In this document: positions 12,801 to 20,717 of the stretch, in pieces | Layout: the number at the start of each line of letters is the position of its first letter | Position numbering within the stretch: position 1 is the stretch's first letter | NCBI RefSeq assembly: GCF_008831285.2 | Contig: NC_045139.1 | Span: forward strand, 16,722,354-16,786,353 | Source: Nymphaea colorata | Lineage: Eukaryota; Streptophyta; Magnoliopsida; Nymphaeales; Nymphaeaceae | Direction: 5' to 3' | DNA: 64,000 nucleotides | Position numbers and translations under genes: made by a program | Notes under the pieces: model-generated | The model's database searches: none | The model's input: only the letters and a program-made list of their open reading frames with translations | What the model was told of the DNA's origin: nothing

Positions 12801-15800
12801 TGTAGTCAATATGCCAAACCAACATGGTATTGTTTGGACAGTAAAACTCATGCACCACAAGAGGAAAAATGAGTACCAGTAGCTGTAGCAAAAACTTACA
12901 GGAAAAGGAAGTTGCAATCAAGGTTTGCACAGTTTATGAATGGGATATTGGTCATTTTTGTGGAGCTCAGCGTCCATCTGTTGATTGCTTTAGGAACACC
13001 TCATTTGGGCTTTCTGATTCAGAGGTAAGAGTTCAAACTAATGCATTGAAAGGGCAATGACAACGAGAGGTCTGCCCTTCAGTTTCCCAGTTTATGCAAT
13101 TGCTTCAGTAGTTTTAGTTTTAATCAATTAACTTACTTTACAAGGAGGTAGGAAAACGAATATGAGTACGTTCTGCCACTTGCATTTTATAAGGTGATGG
13201 GTCTCAGGTAGATACAAATTTGAACTTAGTCGAATCATTGTAAAGGAAATCTGCATTTCAGGATTTGACTGATGAGATAATGTGATTTCTTAGGTCTTCG
13301 TAGTTAAAGTTCTCTTATTTGAAGGATTAATCCATTTACATGTGTTTATTGTGTCTTTTCTGAGAATACTTGAGCTCTTTTAAGTTTTAACCATGTTTTA
13401 TGTAGTTAAAATCCTTTTATTTATGATTGTGGAAGTTACATGTGGTACTCCTGGAATTTGAGGAAGTTAAATGCGATATTGCTGAATTAGAGGCTCTAAA
13501 ATTTCTGAATCATGTCGGCCACATTTTCCTTTGATTCTCTAAAGATTGATACAGCAGAGATGGATCATGGAACATTCCTAGTTTATTACTTACTTATGGA
13601 AGATGTGCTTTTGGTATACATTCAGTGTGATTGTTCAGATCCTCTGTCCAATGTCAACAAAGAAACTACAGATATTATGATGTACTGCACCGGGGGCATC
13701 AGATGTGATGTGTATTCCACTCTACTTAGGTGGGTGCCGCTCGCGATAATTTTTTTCTTCTTGCAAAGTTGTTAAGAGTCGTGGATGTTGTTTATTAACT
13801 ATTTTTGTTAAATTATGGGCAGACAAAGAGGCTTCCAGAATCTGTACACTTTGAAGGGAGGCATCTCACATTTTCTTGAGCAAGAGGGTCCAGGAGAAGA
13901 TTGGGAAGGGAATTTGTTTGTCTTTGACTCACGTTTGGCTCTTCAACCGTCCACCTTTAAGCCTGATGCAAACACACATGAAAAGCAGAAAGGGAATGGC
14001 TTAATCCACAAACTAACATCAGCCAGATGCTATTTATGTGGATCTTCAGTGCTTGAACTCAGACATCGGAACTGTGCAAATCTTGACTGCAACTTCCTTT
14101 TCCTGTAAGTTTTTGCTACAGCTACTGGTACTCATTTTTCCTCTTGTAGTGCATGAGTTTTACTGTCCAAGCAGTACCGTGTTGGCTTGGCATATTGACT
14201 ACAACTCAGGGAAAAGGAAACCTTGTGCTCTCATCAGTCCATCTTCTGGAGAATTATTATTGGAAAAAAGAAGAAGAATAAGTTGGAAAAACTGACTTTA
14301 TACAGTGGATGGAAATCATTTTCCCTTTACTCAAAACTCAAAAGATGACTCTGTCTTTATAATAGTTTCCCCTTGAATATACACATACAAACACATACAA
14401 ACACATACAAGGGAATGGAGACAATCATGAGAACTTCAATCGGGTGCAGACTTGGTGAACAATCAAATGATATTAATCAGTCTTGGCAATTTGGTATGAA
14501 TTATATGTTTGTAATTTAGTTACATTATTAACTCAAGAACACTTACAGACTTTGAAGCAATGTGTGAAAGGTGATAATGAGAGATTGTGAGGTAACTGAA
14601 AGTTGGTTAAAATAGGAAGGAAGTGGGAAGTTGAATACATGCCTATGTACTTGGGGAGCCAGGATTTTTTGGCTGAGTGGCACTCGAGTCACCAGCCCAA
14701 GGCTAATTTGGGCATTCCATGTAATTTTTAATGCATCACAATGTAGTTTTGAATTTTTAAATGAAACCTTTGATAGGCTGGTGTGGGCAGTGGCCTGCAC
14801 CAGGCCCCGTGTATCTCTGCCACTTACTTGGATAGTGTTTGAAGATTATAATTGTAGAGATAAAACTGTGTTGCAGAAGTTTATCTAAAGTTCTAAACAG
14901 ATAGCATGTAATAGGCACCATAGAAGAAAATATGAATCTTGCACACCAAATAAAATGTAAAGGTAGAGGTGGAAGAAGGAGCTATAGGTTAGATCTTCTT
15001 AATTTTCATACTATTCGTTGTTTATAGAAACCCTTATTGCTAATTCTTGACAAACATTTGGCTTATCAGTTGTTATGTTTTGACTCGCATAAAATCTTGG
15101 ACCATAAAATTTGAACTGAATCAGCATGGCTTATATAACCACAAAATTTTACAAGGAGAGCATGGTTCTTGTAACCATAAAATTTGAAGGGAATGAACGT
15201 CGGTTGCACTTCATTTTCCAAATTCATGAGATCATTAAGCTTGGATCGATCATTAGTGAAAATGTGAAGTTAATGAACTCATTTGAATATCACAAAATAA
15301 ATCACCAAGAACATCATTTCAGAAAACAAGTAATGGTGAGTTGGTACTACTGGTTATGAGTTTATTTTCTGTATCGATTGACATATGTCATCTATGAAGT
15401 CAATAGACACGGAAACCTGAAGGCAAAAGGAAGCTGAGTCTGGATGATCTTTGTTGTGGGTTTTGTAGTAAAGTTGTTCCAGTCGCCAAATGTTACATTA
15501 AGCTGAAAGTATTACTTTATAAAGTATGTTGCATAAGATTCTGACATGCAAAAATTGCACATTGGTTCTGCTCTATTTACACATCTTTCTTTCTTTGTAG
15601 ATCGTATCATCATAGAATTCGTATTTCGTATTGCAGTTAGTGTGTGTGATTGCGTGCATGTATGCATGTTTGAAATTTTTACTGAATACTCTTTGCTGCC
15701 TTTGCAGATGTTGTAACAACTGTGTCGAGGAGTTTAGAGGATGTTGCTCCCCGGAATGCACATCAGCTCCCAGGCTCAGACCAGTTTTACCTGGGCACCA

Positions 15801-15861
15801 AAGATATGAAAAATGGCACGTTTATCGGGACTCAAAGATGACAGACACTCAGACTGTTTAA
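898..15861 (+). CDS. STR8: TrhO-type rhodanese-domain protein, chloroplastic (STR8-like), 8 exons
   Basis: Exons read by eye: 898-1242, 1338-1391, 8463-8612, 8753-8924, 9277-9368, 13626-13729, 13823-14104 and 15708-15861. They total 1353 bp, all phases agree, and they encode about 450 aa, close to the length I recall for the plant STR8 family. The start at 898 opens a Ser/Thr-rich, acid-poor N-terminus typical of a plastid transit peptide. The N-terminal TrhO domain includes [18 protein letters not shown] (exon 2). The rhodanese domain runs from [16 protein letters not shown] (exons 4-5) to the active loop CTGGIRC (catalytic Cys near residue 292, exon 6). A Cys-rich tail with CxxC pairs (exons 7-8) ends in [10 protein letters not shown]. 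Bacterial TrhO hydroxylates tRNA U34; the same role in plastids is inferred. Intron 3 is GC-AG. Introns 2 and 5 are swollen by a copia element and an inverted duplication, yet the coding frame is unbroken. Confidence 0.88.
1512..1516. repeat. Left target-site duplication GTTTG
   Basis: GTTTG directly before the 5' LTR is repeated directly after the 3' LTR (7965-7969). This marks the insertion point in STR8 intron 2. Confidence 0.9.
1517..1800 (+). repeat. Copia 5' LTR (284 bp)
   Basis: Begins TATTGGAGAGG and ends CTTTACA, directly abutting the primer-binding site. A TATAAATA box lies at 1710-1717. It matches the 3' LTR apart from scattered substitutions and a 6-bp indel. Both LTRs start TA rather than the usual TG. 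Confidence 0.92.
1801..1816 (+). other. Copia primer-binding site (initiator Met-tRNA type)
   Basis: TGGTATCAGAGCAGTG immediately follows the 5' LTR. TGGTATCAGAGC is the standard plant copia site complementary to the 3' end of initiator Met-tRNA. Confidence 0.92.
1817..2979. other. Copia 5' leader with antisense open frames
   Basis: A 1.16-kb untranslated leader lies between primer site and gag. On the minus strand it has an open stretch at 2193-2387, encoding an acidic, helix-prone segment ([18 protein letters not shown]), and a longer one from about 2950 to 2427 that is rich in Arg, Lys and Glu. Neither matches a copia protein or a family I recognise. The leader could be an ordinary GC-rich leader or could carry captured host exons in reverse. 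Confidence 0.45.
3475..3840 (+). repeat. In-frame tandem duplication inside gag (2 x 183 bp)
   Basis: The segment starting at 3475 (TGTACTTGTGGTGC) recurs at 3658. The 183-bp period adds 61 residues in frame. Both copies encode [17 protein letters not shown] through LLQEETQH, with only a few differences (for example Cys to Arg, Thr to Ala). Confidence 0.9.
5036..5459 (+). repeat. Out-of-frame tandem duplication inside integrase (2 x 212 bp)
   Basis: The segment beginning near 5036 (TTTTCATGAGCATGGCATCG) is repeated 212 bp later. Both copies encode the integrase C-terminal stretch [17 protein letters not shown]. Because 212 is not a multiple of three, the duplication breaks the frame and leads to a TAG at 5338. 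Confidence 0.88.
7677..7686 (+). other. Copia polypurine tract
   Basis: TGAGGGGGAG directly precedes the 3' LTR, where copia elements prime plus-strand DNA. Its first three bases are the polyprotein stop codon. Confidence 0.88.
7687..7964 (+). repeat. Copia 3' LTR (278 bp)
   Basis: Begins TATTGGAGAGG and ends CTTCACA, with TATAAATA at 7874-7881. It pairs with the 5' LTR over its full length and is followed by GTTTG, the right target-site duplication (7965-7969). Confidence 0.92.
9277..9974 (+). repeat. Direct repeat copy 1: exon 5 and downstream intron
   Basis: This block starts with STR8 exon 5 and runs to AAAGATTGAT. It recurs at 12935-13549. Copy 2 lacks two stretches present here: one near 9515-9560, and one of about 58 bp near 9780-9835. 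Both copies end at the same base, where copy 1 turns into the inverted arm and copy 2 continues toward exon 6. Confidence 0.9.
11161..11314 (-). pseudogene. Antisense duplicate of STR8 exon 8
   Basis: All 154 bp of exon 8 are present in reverse, including the stop codon and the flanking AG acceptor. The encoded tail [17 protein letters not shown] is preserved; at least one base differs from the functional exon. It is detached from any upstream exon on the minus strand, so it is a fragment. In the STR8 primary transcript it would be antisense to exon 8. Confidence 0.9.
12181..12359. mobile_element. hAT-like MITE inside the left arm
   Basis: This 179-bp block begins CAGTGGCAGAGATAC and ends CTTCTCCACTG, giving imperfect terminal inverted repeats of the CAGTGGCGGAGCCAGG kind common in plant hAT-like MITEs. 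Flanks ATCCAAGT (12173-12180) and TCCCAAGT (12360-12367) look like a slightly decayed 8-bp target-site duplication. The same element sits at the matching place in the right arm, so it predates the inverted duplication. Confidence 0.55.
12933..13024 (+). pseudogene. Second copy of STR8 exon 5 with a junction-derived acceptor
   Basis: Encodes [20 protein letters not shown] and on to DSE, differing from exon 5 in the split first residue (Gly to Val) and one Pro to Ser. The GAG|GTAAGA donor is intact. The junction leaves TTTGCACAG|TTTATGAA upstream. Using that AG gives a 92-bp exon, the same length and phase as exon 5, so it could replace exon 5 after exon 4. It cannot follow exon 5 in frame. Whether it is ever spliced is unknown; the pyrimidine tract is weak. 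Confidence 0.6.
12935..13549 (+). repeat. Direct repeat copy 2: second exon 5 and downstream intron
   Basis: Matches 9279-9974 from TATGAATGGG to AAAGATTGAT, with scattered changes and two internal deletions. The native exon-5 splice acceptor lies just outside the copy and is replaced by antisense exon-7 sequence. Confidence 0.9.
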
Positions 15862-17047
15862 TCTCTCTCTCTATCTCTCTTTCTTTATAGAGGGTCATTT
15901 TGGTAGAGGCTTTGGTGACCAATGAATCAATCAAATGCTATTTACGAGATTGTGATGTATCACATTTTAGAGGTCATTCAATGATATTCTTGGGCGAATC
16001 TTCACTGGGCTTCTTTGTGGTCGGATCAACATCTTTCTAGTGAAGCAGATTTTGGGCAGACATAAGCTCATCTAGAATCAGACTCAGAGCAGCTAAATCA
16101 AAGACTTTTTGCACTTATAATGTTGTTTATCTTTGGTTATTTTCATCTAATTTTAGACTCTAAATTGAATCCAAAACATGCACATTCATGTAGAGCCCCA
16201 GTGGGTGTTGGCGCACCGACTTGAGCCCTGTAGCTGGTAGGTGGCTGGTTGTTAGTTCAATTGGCATGGATGCCTATATCCCTTCAACCAAGTGCCGATG
16301 GAGGAAAAGGGATGCACTAGTTAATGTGCAGCATGGGCTCCAACCGGGGCTCCAACGCAGCTCTGGACTCTTTGAAGCAAGGTAGGAGGGGGACACCTTC
16401 ATTTCACACTCGGGCAGTGGGATTTTTTCATGTTCATCTTAAAAAGGATTCACACAGAAGGATTAAGGTTACAATGACTGGCAGATTTAGGTTAATCCAT
16501 ATTCTTATGGTTGGATTTAGATCCATAAATTCACTTTTTCCTATTTAAAGAGTCTCGTGGCACACAGAGATTTGGAATGTTGAAATGAAAATGTAACCTC
16601 TTTGATTGATTATGGATGCAAACAGGTTGAATTTGGAACTAAAAACACTGAGATTCTAATCCAATTCAAGAACAATACAATATAAAATGAAAAAACCCCT
16701 TTACTTTGGCTTCTGACCTCTGCTGCAAAAAAAAAGTCTAAATTGCCCTTCATGGATTCCAGACAACAAAAAATGCTCCAATTTGAGATCTGCTTACATC
16801 AAGGTGCCCAAGCACTTTCTCTTCTTGTTTGGGGCATGAAATTGCTGGAACCTAAATCCCCAAGTTGGATTTCCTAGCTATACTTGACTTTTGCCTCATG
16901 CAGCAAAAGGCCCATATGCCCTTGCTCTTACCAAAAGAAATCTGCCCATTTCCAGCCGCCATCAGGGGTAATTTGGTCAATAACCTTTTGAAAGGACCAA
17001 AATACCATTATTGTTTCGAGAAAAATTCATGAGTGTACATCACGCGA
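14070..17047 (+). repeat. Large inverted repeat, right arm (original copy)
   Basis: Reverse-complement partner of 9975-12934. It starts inside exon 7 and takes in intron 7, exon 8, the STR8 3' flank and the DNA up to 37 bp from the response-regulator stop codon. The spacer between the arms is 1135 bp and contains the second exon 5, exon 6 and most of exon 7. Confidence 0.93.
14655..14825. mobile_element. hAT-like MITE inside the right arm
   Basis: Counterpart of 12181-12359, in reverse orientation. It has lost a few bases at one end (GGAGCCAGG directly after TACTTGG) and has a base change at the other end (GCCACTT for GCCACTG). It is therefore slightly more eroded than the left-arm copy. Confidence 0.5.
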
Positions 17048-17084
17048 GCAACTGCTGAGTTGCCGTTGTGTTTATTGGCAAACA
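15862..17084. other. Convergent intergenic region between STR8 and the response regulator
   Basis: Follows the STR8 stop (15859-15861) with a CT-rich run and runs to the response-regulator stop at 17085. It should hold both 3' UTRs. No coding sequence is seen. Almost all of it (to 17047) belongs to the right inverted-repeat arm, so it is also present in reverse at 9975-11160. Confidence 0.7.
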
Positions 17085-20016
17085 CTAATCCTTTTCTTCT
17101 CTAACTAGAGTTTCAGAGAGAGAACCTAGAATCGGTTTCTGCTCGGCGTCACGGTACCTGTCTGAATGCCGGTTCGATCTCTTCATGTGGATCCCGAGAC
17201 GCTTCACGTCCGATAGTTTGAGGGGTTTGAGAAGGAACTCTTTGGCTCCCTCCGCGAGGCATCTGAAGAGAAACCAAAAAAAAAAAAAAATCATTTCGTG
17301 TTCTAAAGAATTCACCGATTCACCCAAACATATTGGGAGCAACTTCATCTGACACAAAATTACCTTTATAGTTTCAGTTGAAGACTAAAAGATAAAACAA
17401 ATAAAAAAATAACAATAAAAAATGTGAGAAATGGCGCCCTTGAATCGGAGATGAATCGATTCATACATACCAACACGATTTGAATCGGCCGATTCAGGCA
17501 GTTCAGCCTATTTTGTCCTTGTTTTGATATCATTAAATATGATAAAAAAAACATGCAAATCAACATTATAACAAGACAGATCTCTTGTTTTATTCCTGTT
17601 CCTGATCTTAAACGTCAATTGTGTGAAGCCCACGCCCCACTAGAAACGAGGCCGTCTATGTGACGTTTTATTATCGATAATTACAAAACGAGGATTTAAG
17701 TACGCATATTTAACAATTGGCGGCAAATAGTTTCTTCAATTAAAGAAATGGGGGCTCACCTGTCGATCCTCGTCGGAACATTTTCTGACGATACGATCAC
17801 CACCGGGATCTCCCTCAGATCTGACGACTCCTGATTCACTCAAATTCAATATATTTAAATTTTCTGTCTGAAATTAAAAAATATATATATTAACTATTTA
17901 TTAATTTGTTTTTTTAATACCTTGAGTCTTTTGAGCAGATCATACCCTGTCATCTCCGGCATGCAGTAATCAGTAATTATCATATTCACGCTTACGTCCT
18001 GAAACCATTGCAACAATTGCAGTTAGACCCCTCCACACTTTTCCATAAATTAATTTCTCATCGCTTGACGCGAACAACTAACAGATACGCCGAATCTTGG
18101 CGTCGGGATGTGAGCGTGAAATGAATCGAGACGCCAACCAAGGAAAGGACATGACGGTGCTTGCTCTAGAAAATATTTACAGAAAGCAGGCTATGTCAAT
18201 GTTGTCACGATGGACGTCACTTTGGTTAATGATCATGTTCGGATCAGGAGTTGTTTGGATGACATTTCAAAGCTAGGTTTTGTAAAAAAAAAAAAAAATG
18301 GTTTTTGCCTCAAATATCAGGATTTTTTATTGTTTAGATGTCATCAAAAGTAGGTTCACGTAAAATTCAATTTTATAAAACCTGGTTTTGCAAGAAAAAG
18401 TGGAAAACCTGACTCTCTCGGGTTATTCACAAGACCAGGTTTTAGAGCTCACATAAACAAACAAACCAAGTTTTAAAAGACCATAAAAAAAACTTGGTTT
18501 TCATAAAACTATGTTTTTAAGAAACTGAAATATATTTGGGTCATTTTAAAAATAGAATTAGATATTTTGGTCATTTTCTCTAAAAATAAAATTTCTACTT
18601 TTACCTTTATAAATGACAATAATCATCGGCAACTCTAAGCCCTTTAACACAAGAACATGCAGAACTAAGAGTTTGTTGACAAACAATAAGGTTGCATTGA
18701 TTGATGCTCTCTCTTTCTCTCTTTGCCAATCATCTTCAATTTTCTTTTAAACTACAATGGACTACAACTGGTTAGGAGCTAAATTAATTTTCATTATTTG
18801 AAGTGCATTTTTCTAGTATAAACATGCGCGCACAAAAAGAGAGAAAGCTCCACTCAAAGTCATCCTAAGAGTGATGGCTATGGGAATCGAATAGGAGACG
18901 TACTCGATATATGCTTCTCCCCGACCAGCTATCTTTATAGTGTGTGAGAGACAGTCCACTTCCCAAGTCATTTTAGTCAGAGAATAAACATAGTTGCACA
19001 TAATTTTCTGCATCAATGAGAATATATATATATATATCTATCTTACCAGTCCTTGTTTGTGGTATAGCTAGAGAATGAAATTGCTTGATTTTAATGATCA
19101 ACTTAAACTCCTACTCAAAGTACCAAAAACAAAATATGTGAACACATATACATAACATTAAAAAAAATTAAAGTGTCTTTGGTATAAGGCTATTCCCAAG
19201 TTCTTCCTCACATACTTGAGATAGAATATATAAATGTTTGTACATTTTCACAAATTATCTAAATTAGTGACCAGAGGATGGAAAAGATTTCAGTGTTTTC
19301 GACCATGCTGAACACATGATTCAATTATTTAATCAATGAATATAAACAACATCTAATAACAACAACAACAACAATAATAATAATAATCAAGAAGCATGGA
19401 TTAAGCAACTAGAAACCTTTTTATTTGATACCTATTGAATTGAGTGCATATATTACTGCTGCTGAGGGGTGCCGGCACACTGGTGAGTTTAAAGCCCGTT
19501 AAAATCCATTTTGTATGTGCAGTTCGTTATATTGGATCTAAAAGCGTCGACTACTAAACAAGAAAACAGTTTCTGTCATTTCTTTATATAAAAGAAACGC
19601 GTTAATTATGTCGCTGTTTCACTTACATTTTGCGATGACTCGTCCCCCAACCCCAAGATCTCCAACGCTTGCTTCGCGCTGTCGACGGCCGTCACTGCAC
19701 CCAAGATCAAAGCATTTATCGTCAGACAAAGAAAATTTCCGGCCACCCATCTGCCATAATCCGTTCTTCCGGCGACAAGAAGCACAAGAAGTTAAAGCTG
19801 TAAAACCGGGAGACGGTTTTCTTCCGGCCACCAACCTTTGTAGGAAGAGAACCGGAGCAGCCTCTCCATCACCTTGCGGTCGAGGAGACTATCATCTACG
19901 GCTAACACGTGGAGCTGCGGCGTGTCTCCTGCTGCCGGTACCCGTCGGGGGCACGACGGCCCCACTGAGATATCCTCCGACTCCGACCTCTTCTGTTCTT
20001 CAGCCGGTGGGTCCAT
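17085..20016 (-). CDS. Type-A two-component response regulator (cytokinin signalling), 5 exons
   Basis: Exons on the minus strand: 20016-19836, 19694-19627, 17998-17921, 17830-17760 and 17262-17085. They total 576 bp with matching phases, about 191 aa. A further in-frame ATG at 20055 could add 13 residues. The product is essentially one receiver domain: acidic pair in [11 protein letters not shown] (Asp41/Asp42), phospho-acceptor Asp93 in [14 protein letters not shown], and the conserved Lys of [11 protein letters not shown] (about residue 145). There is no GARP DNA-binding domain and the tail is short and charged, which marks type A rather than type B. Family role: phosphorylated by His-phosphotransfer proteins and acting as a negative-feedback regulator of cytokinin response. 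Intron 2 is 1.6 kb. The gene converges on STR8, and its 3' region was copied into STR8 intron 5. Confidence 0.92.
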
Positions 20017-20170
20017 CCCAGTTGTTGTCCCTCTTCTCCTCGTCAATGAGCTCACGGGGCTTTGCTTACAAGTCGCGTGCCCCGGAAAACCTGCCGGAAA
20101 ACGTCCTCGCCGGTTTTTGTTTCTTGGGGGTTGCTGAGGGCTGGTTGGCCATTAATCGACCACCTTTCGT

Positions 20171-20178
20171 TATATATA
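20171..20178 (-). promoter_or_regulatory. Candidate TATA box of the response regulator
   Basis: TATATATA lies about 155 bp upstream of the ATG at 20016, a plausible TATA position for a minus-strand start. AGATT cores, which type-B regulators can bind, occur upstream at 20255 and 20399, but such short motifs are common by chance. Confidence 0.45.
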
Positions 20179-20583
20179 CGTTGAGAGAAACAAAACAAAC
20201 CCATTGACGCAAGAACGGGGATAATGGAACTTGACAGTCTTACCCTTGTCTGTTAGATTAAAACGTCTTCTTTAATTAAAAAAAAAAAAATTGAATGGTT
20301 CTTGGATGCCCCCACCAAATCTTTTAATTTATTTTAGAAAAACTTACATTTGGAAGGCCATCCTTCCGCCTTGGTTTCAAATATGAGCATTATATTTCAG
20401 ATTTTCCCCTTAGAGGCCCCATTTATACAGACAATTGCGGTATAAAAACCTACATTTAGCATTAAATTTAGAATATGAAAAAAAAAAACAGACTTTTCTT
20501 TCGTTTGTAAAAGTGAGCAACATTTTCGAAACATATTAACATAACTTGGGAAGTTAATTTTTTAGGTGCTTCAACATTATATA

Positions 20584-20717
20584 TAGGGGTGGAGTTAAAT
20601 TTTTATGAAGGGGGCGATTTAAAGTTTTTTAATTTTGATACACACTAAAATATTATTTTTCAAAAAATTTATATAGAACAAGCAAATTTTTTTAAAATTT
20701 ACCCTTCTACGCCCCTG
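20584..20717. mobile_element. hAT-like MITE (about 134 bp)
   Basis: Begins TAGGGGTGGAG and ends CTACGCCCCTG, giving imperfect inverted ends of the plant hAT-like type. The middle is AT-rich and non-coding. Flanking 8-mers ATTATATA and ATCACATA agree at 6 of 8 positions, as an old target-site duplication might. Confidence 0.45.

Larger units (their letters stand above)
9975..12934 (-). repeat. Large inverted repeat, left arm (antisense copy of STR8 3' end)
   Basis: This 2960-bp block is the reverse complement of 14070-17047, with a few percent mismatches and small indels. It carries antisense copies of the last 35 bp of exon 7 (12900-12934), intron 7, exon 8 (11161-11314), the STR8 downstream region and the 3' region of the response regulator. 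It lies wholly in STR8 intron 5. It contains a (GA)n run near 11139-11160 and a MITE-like element at 12181-12359. Confidence 0.93.

Noticed and set aside
13639..13729. STR8 exon 6 starting at 13639 after TTGTTCAG
   Set aside because: It breaks the frame after exon 5. The acceptor at 13624-13625 (CATTCAG) keeps phase 0 and gives [10 protein letters not shown], which fits the family.
16184..16300. tRNA-like A box (TTAGTTCAATTGGCATGG) in the right arm
   Set aside because: No B box at the right spacing and no cloverleaf could be drawn, so it is not a tRNA gene and is too weak to call a SINE.
19608..20207. A 199-codon + strand frame over the response regulator exons 1-2
   Set aside because: It has no recognisable domain and lies antisense to a clear receiver domain with proper splice sites.
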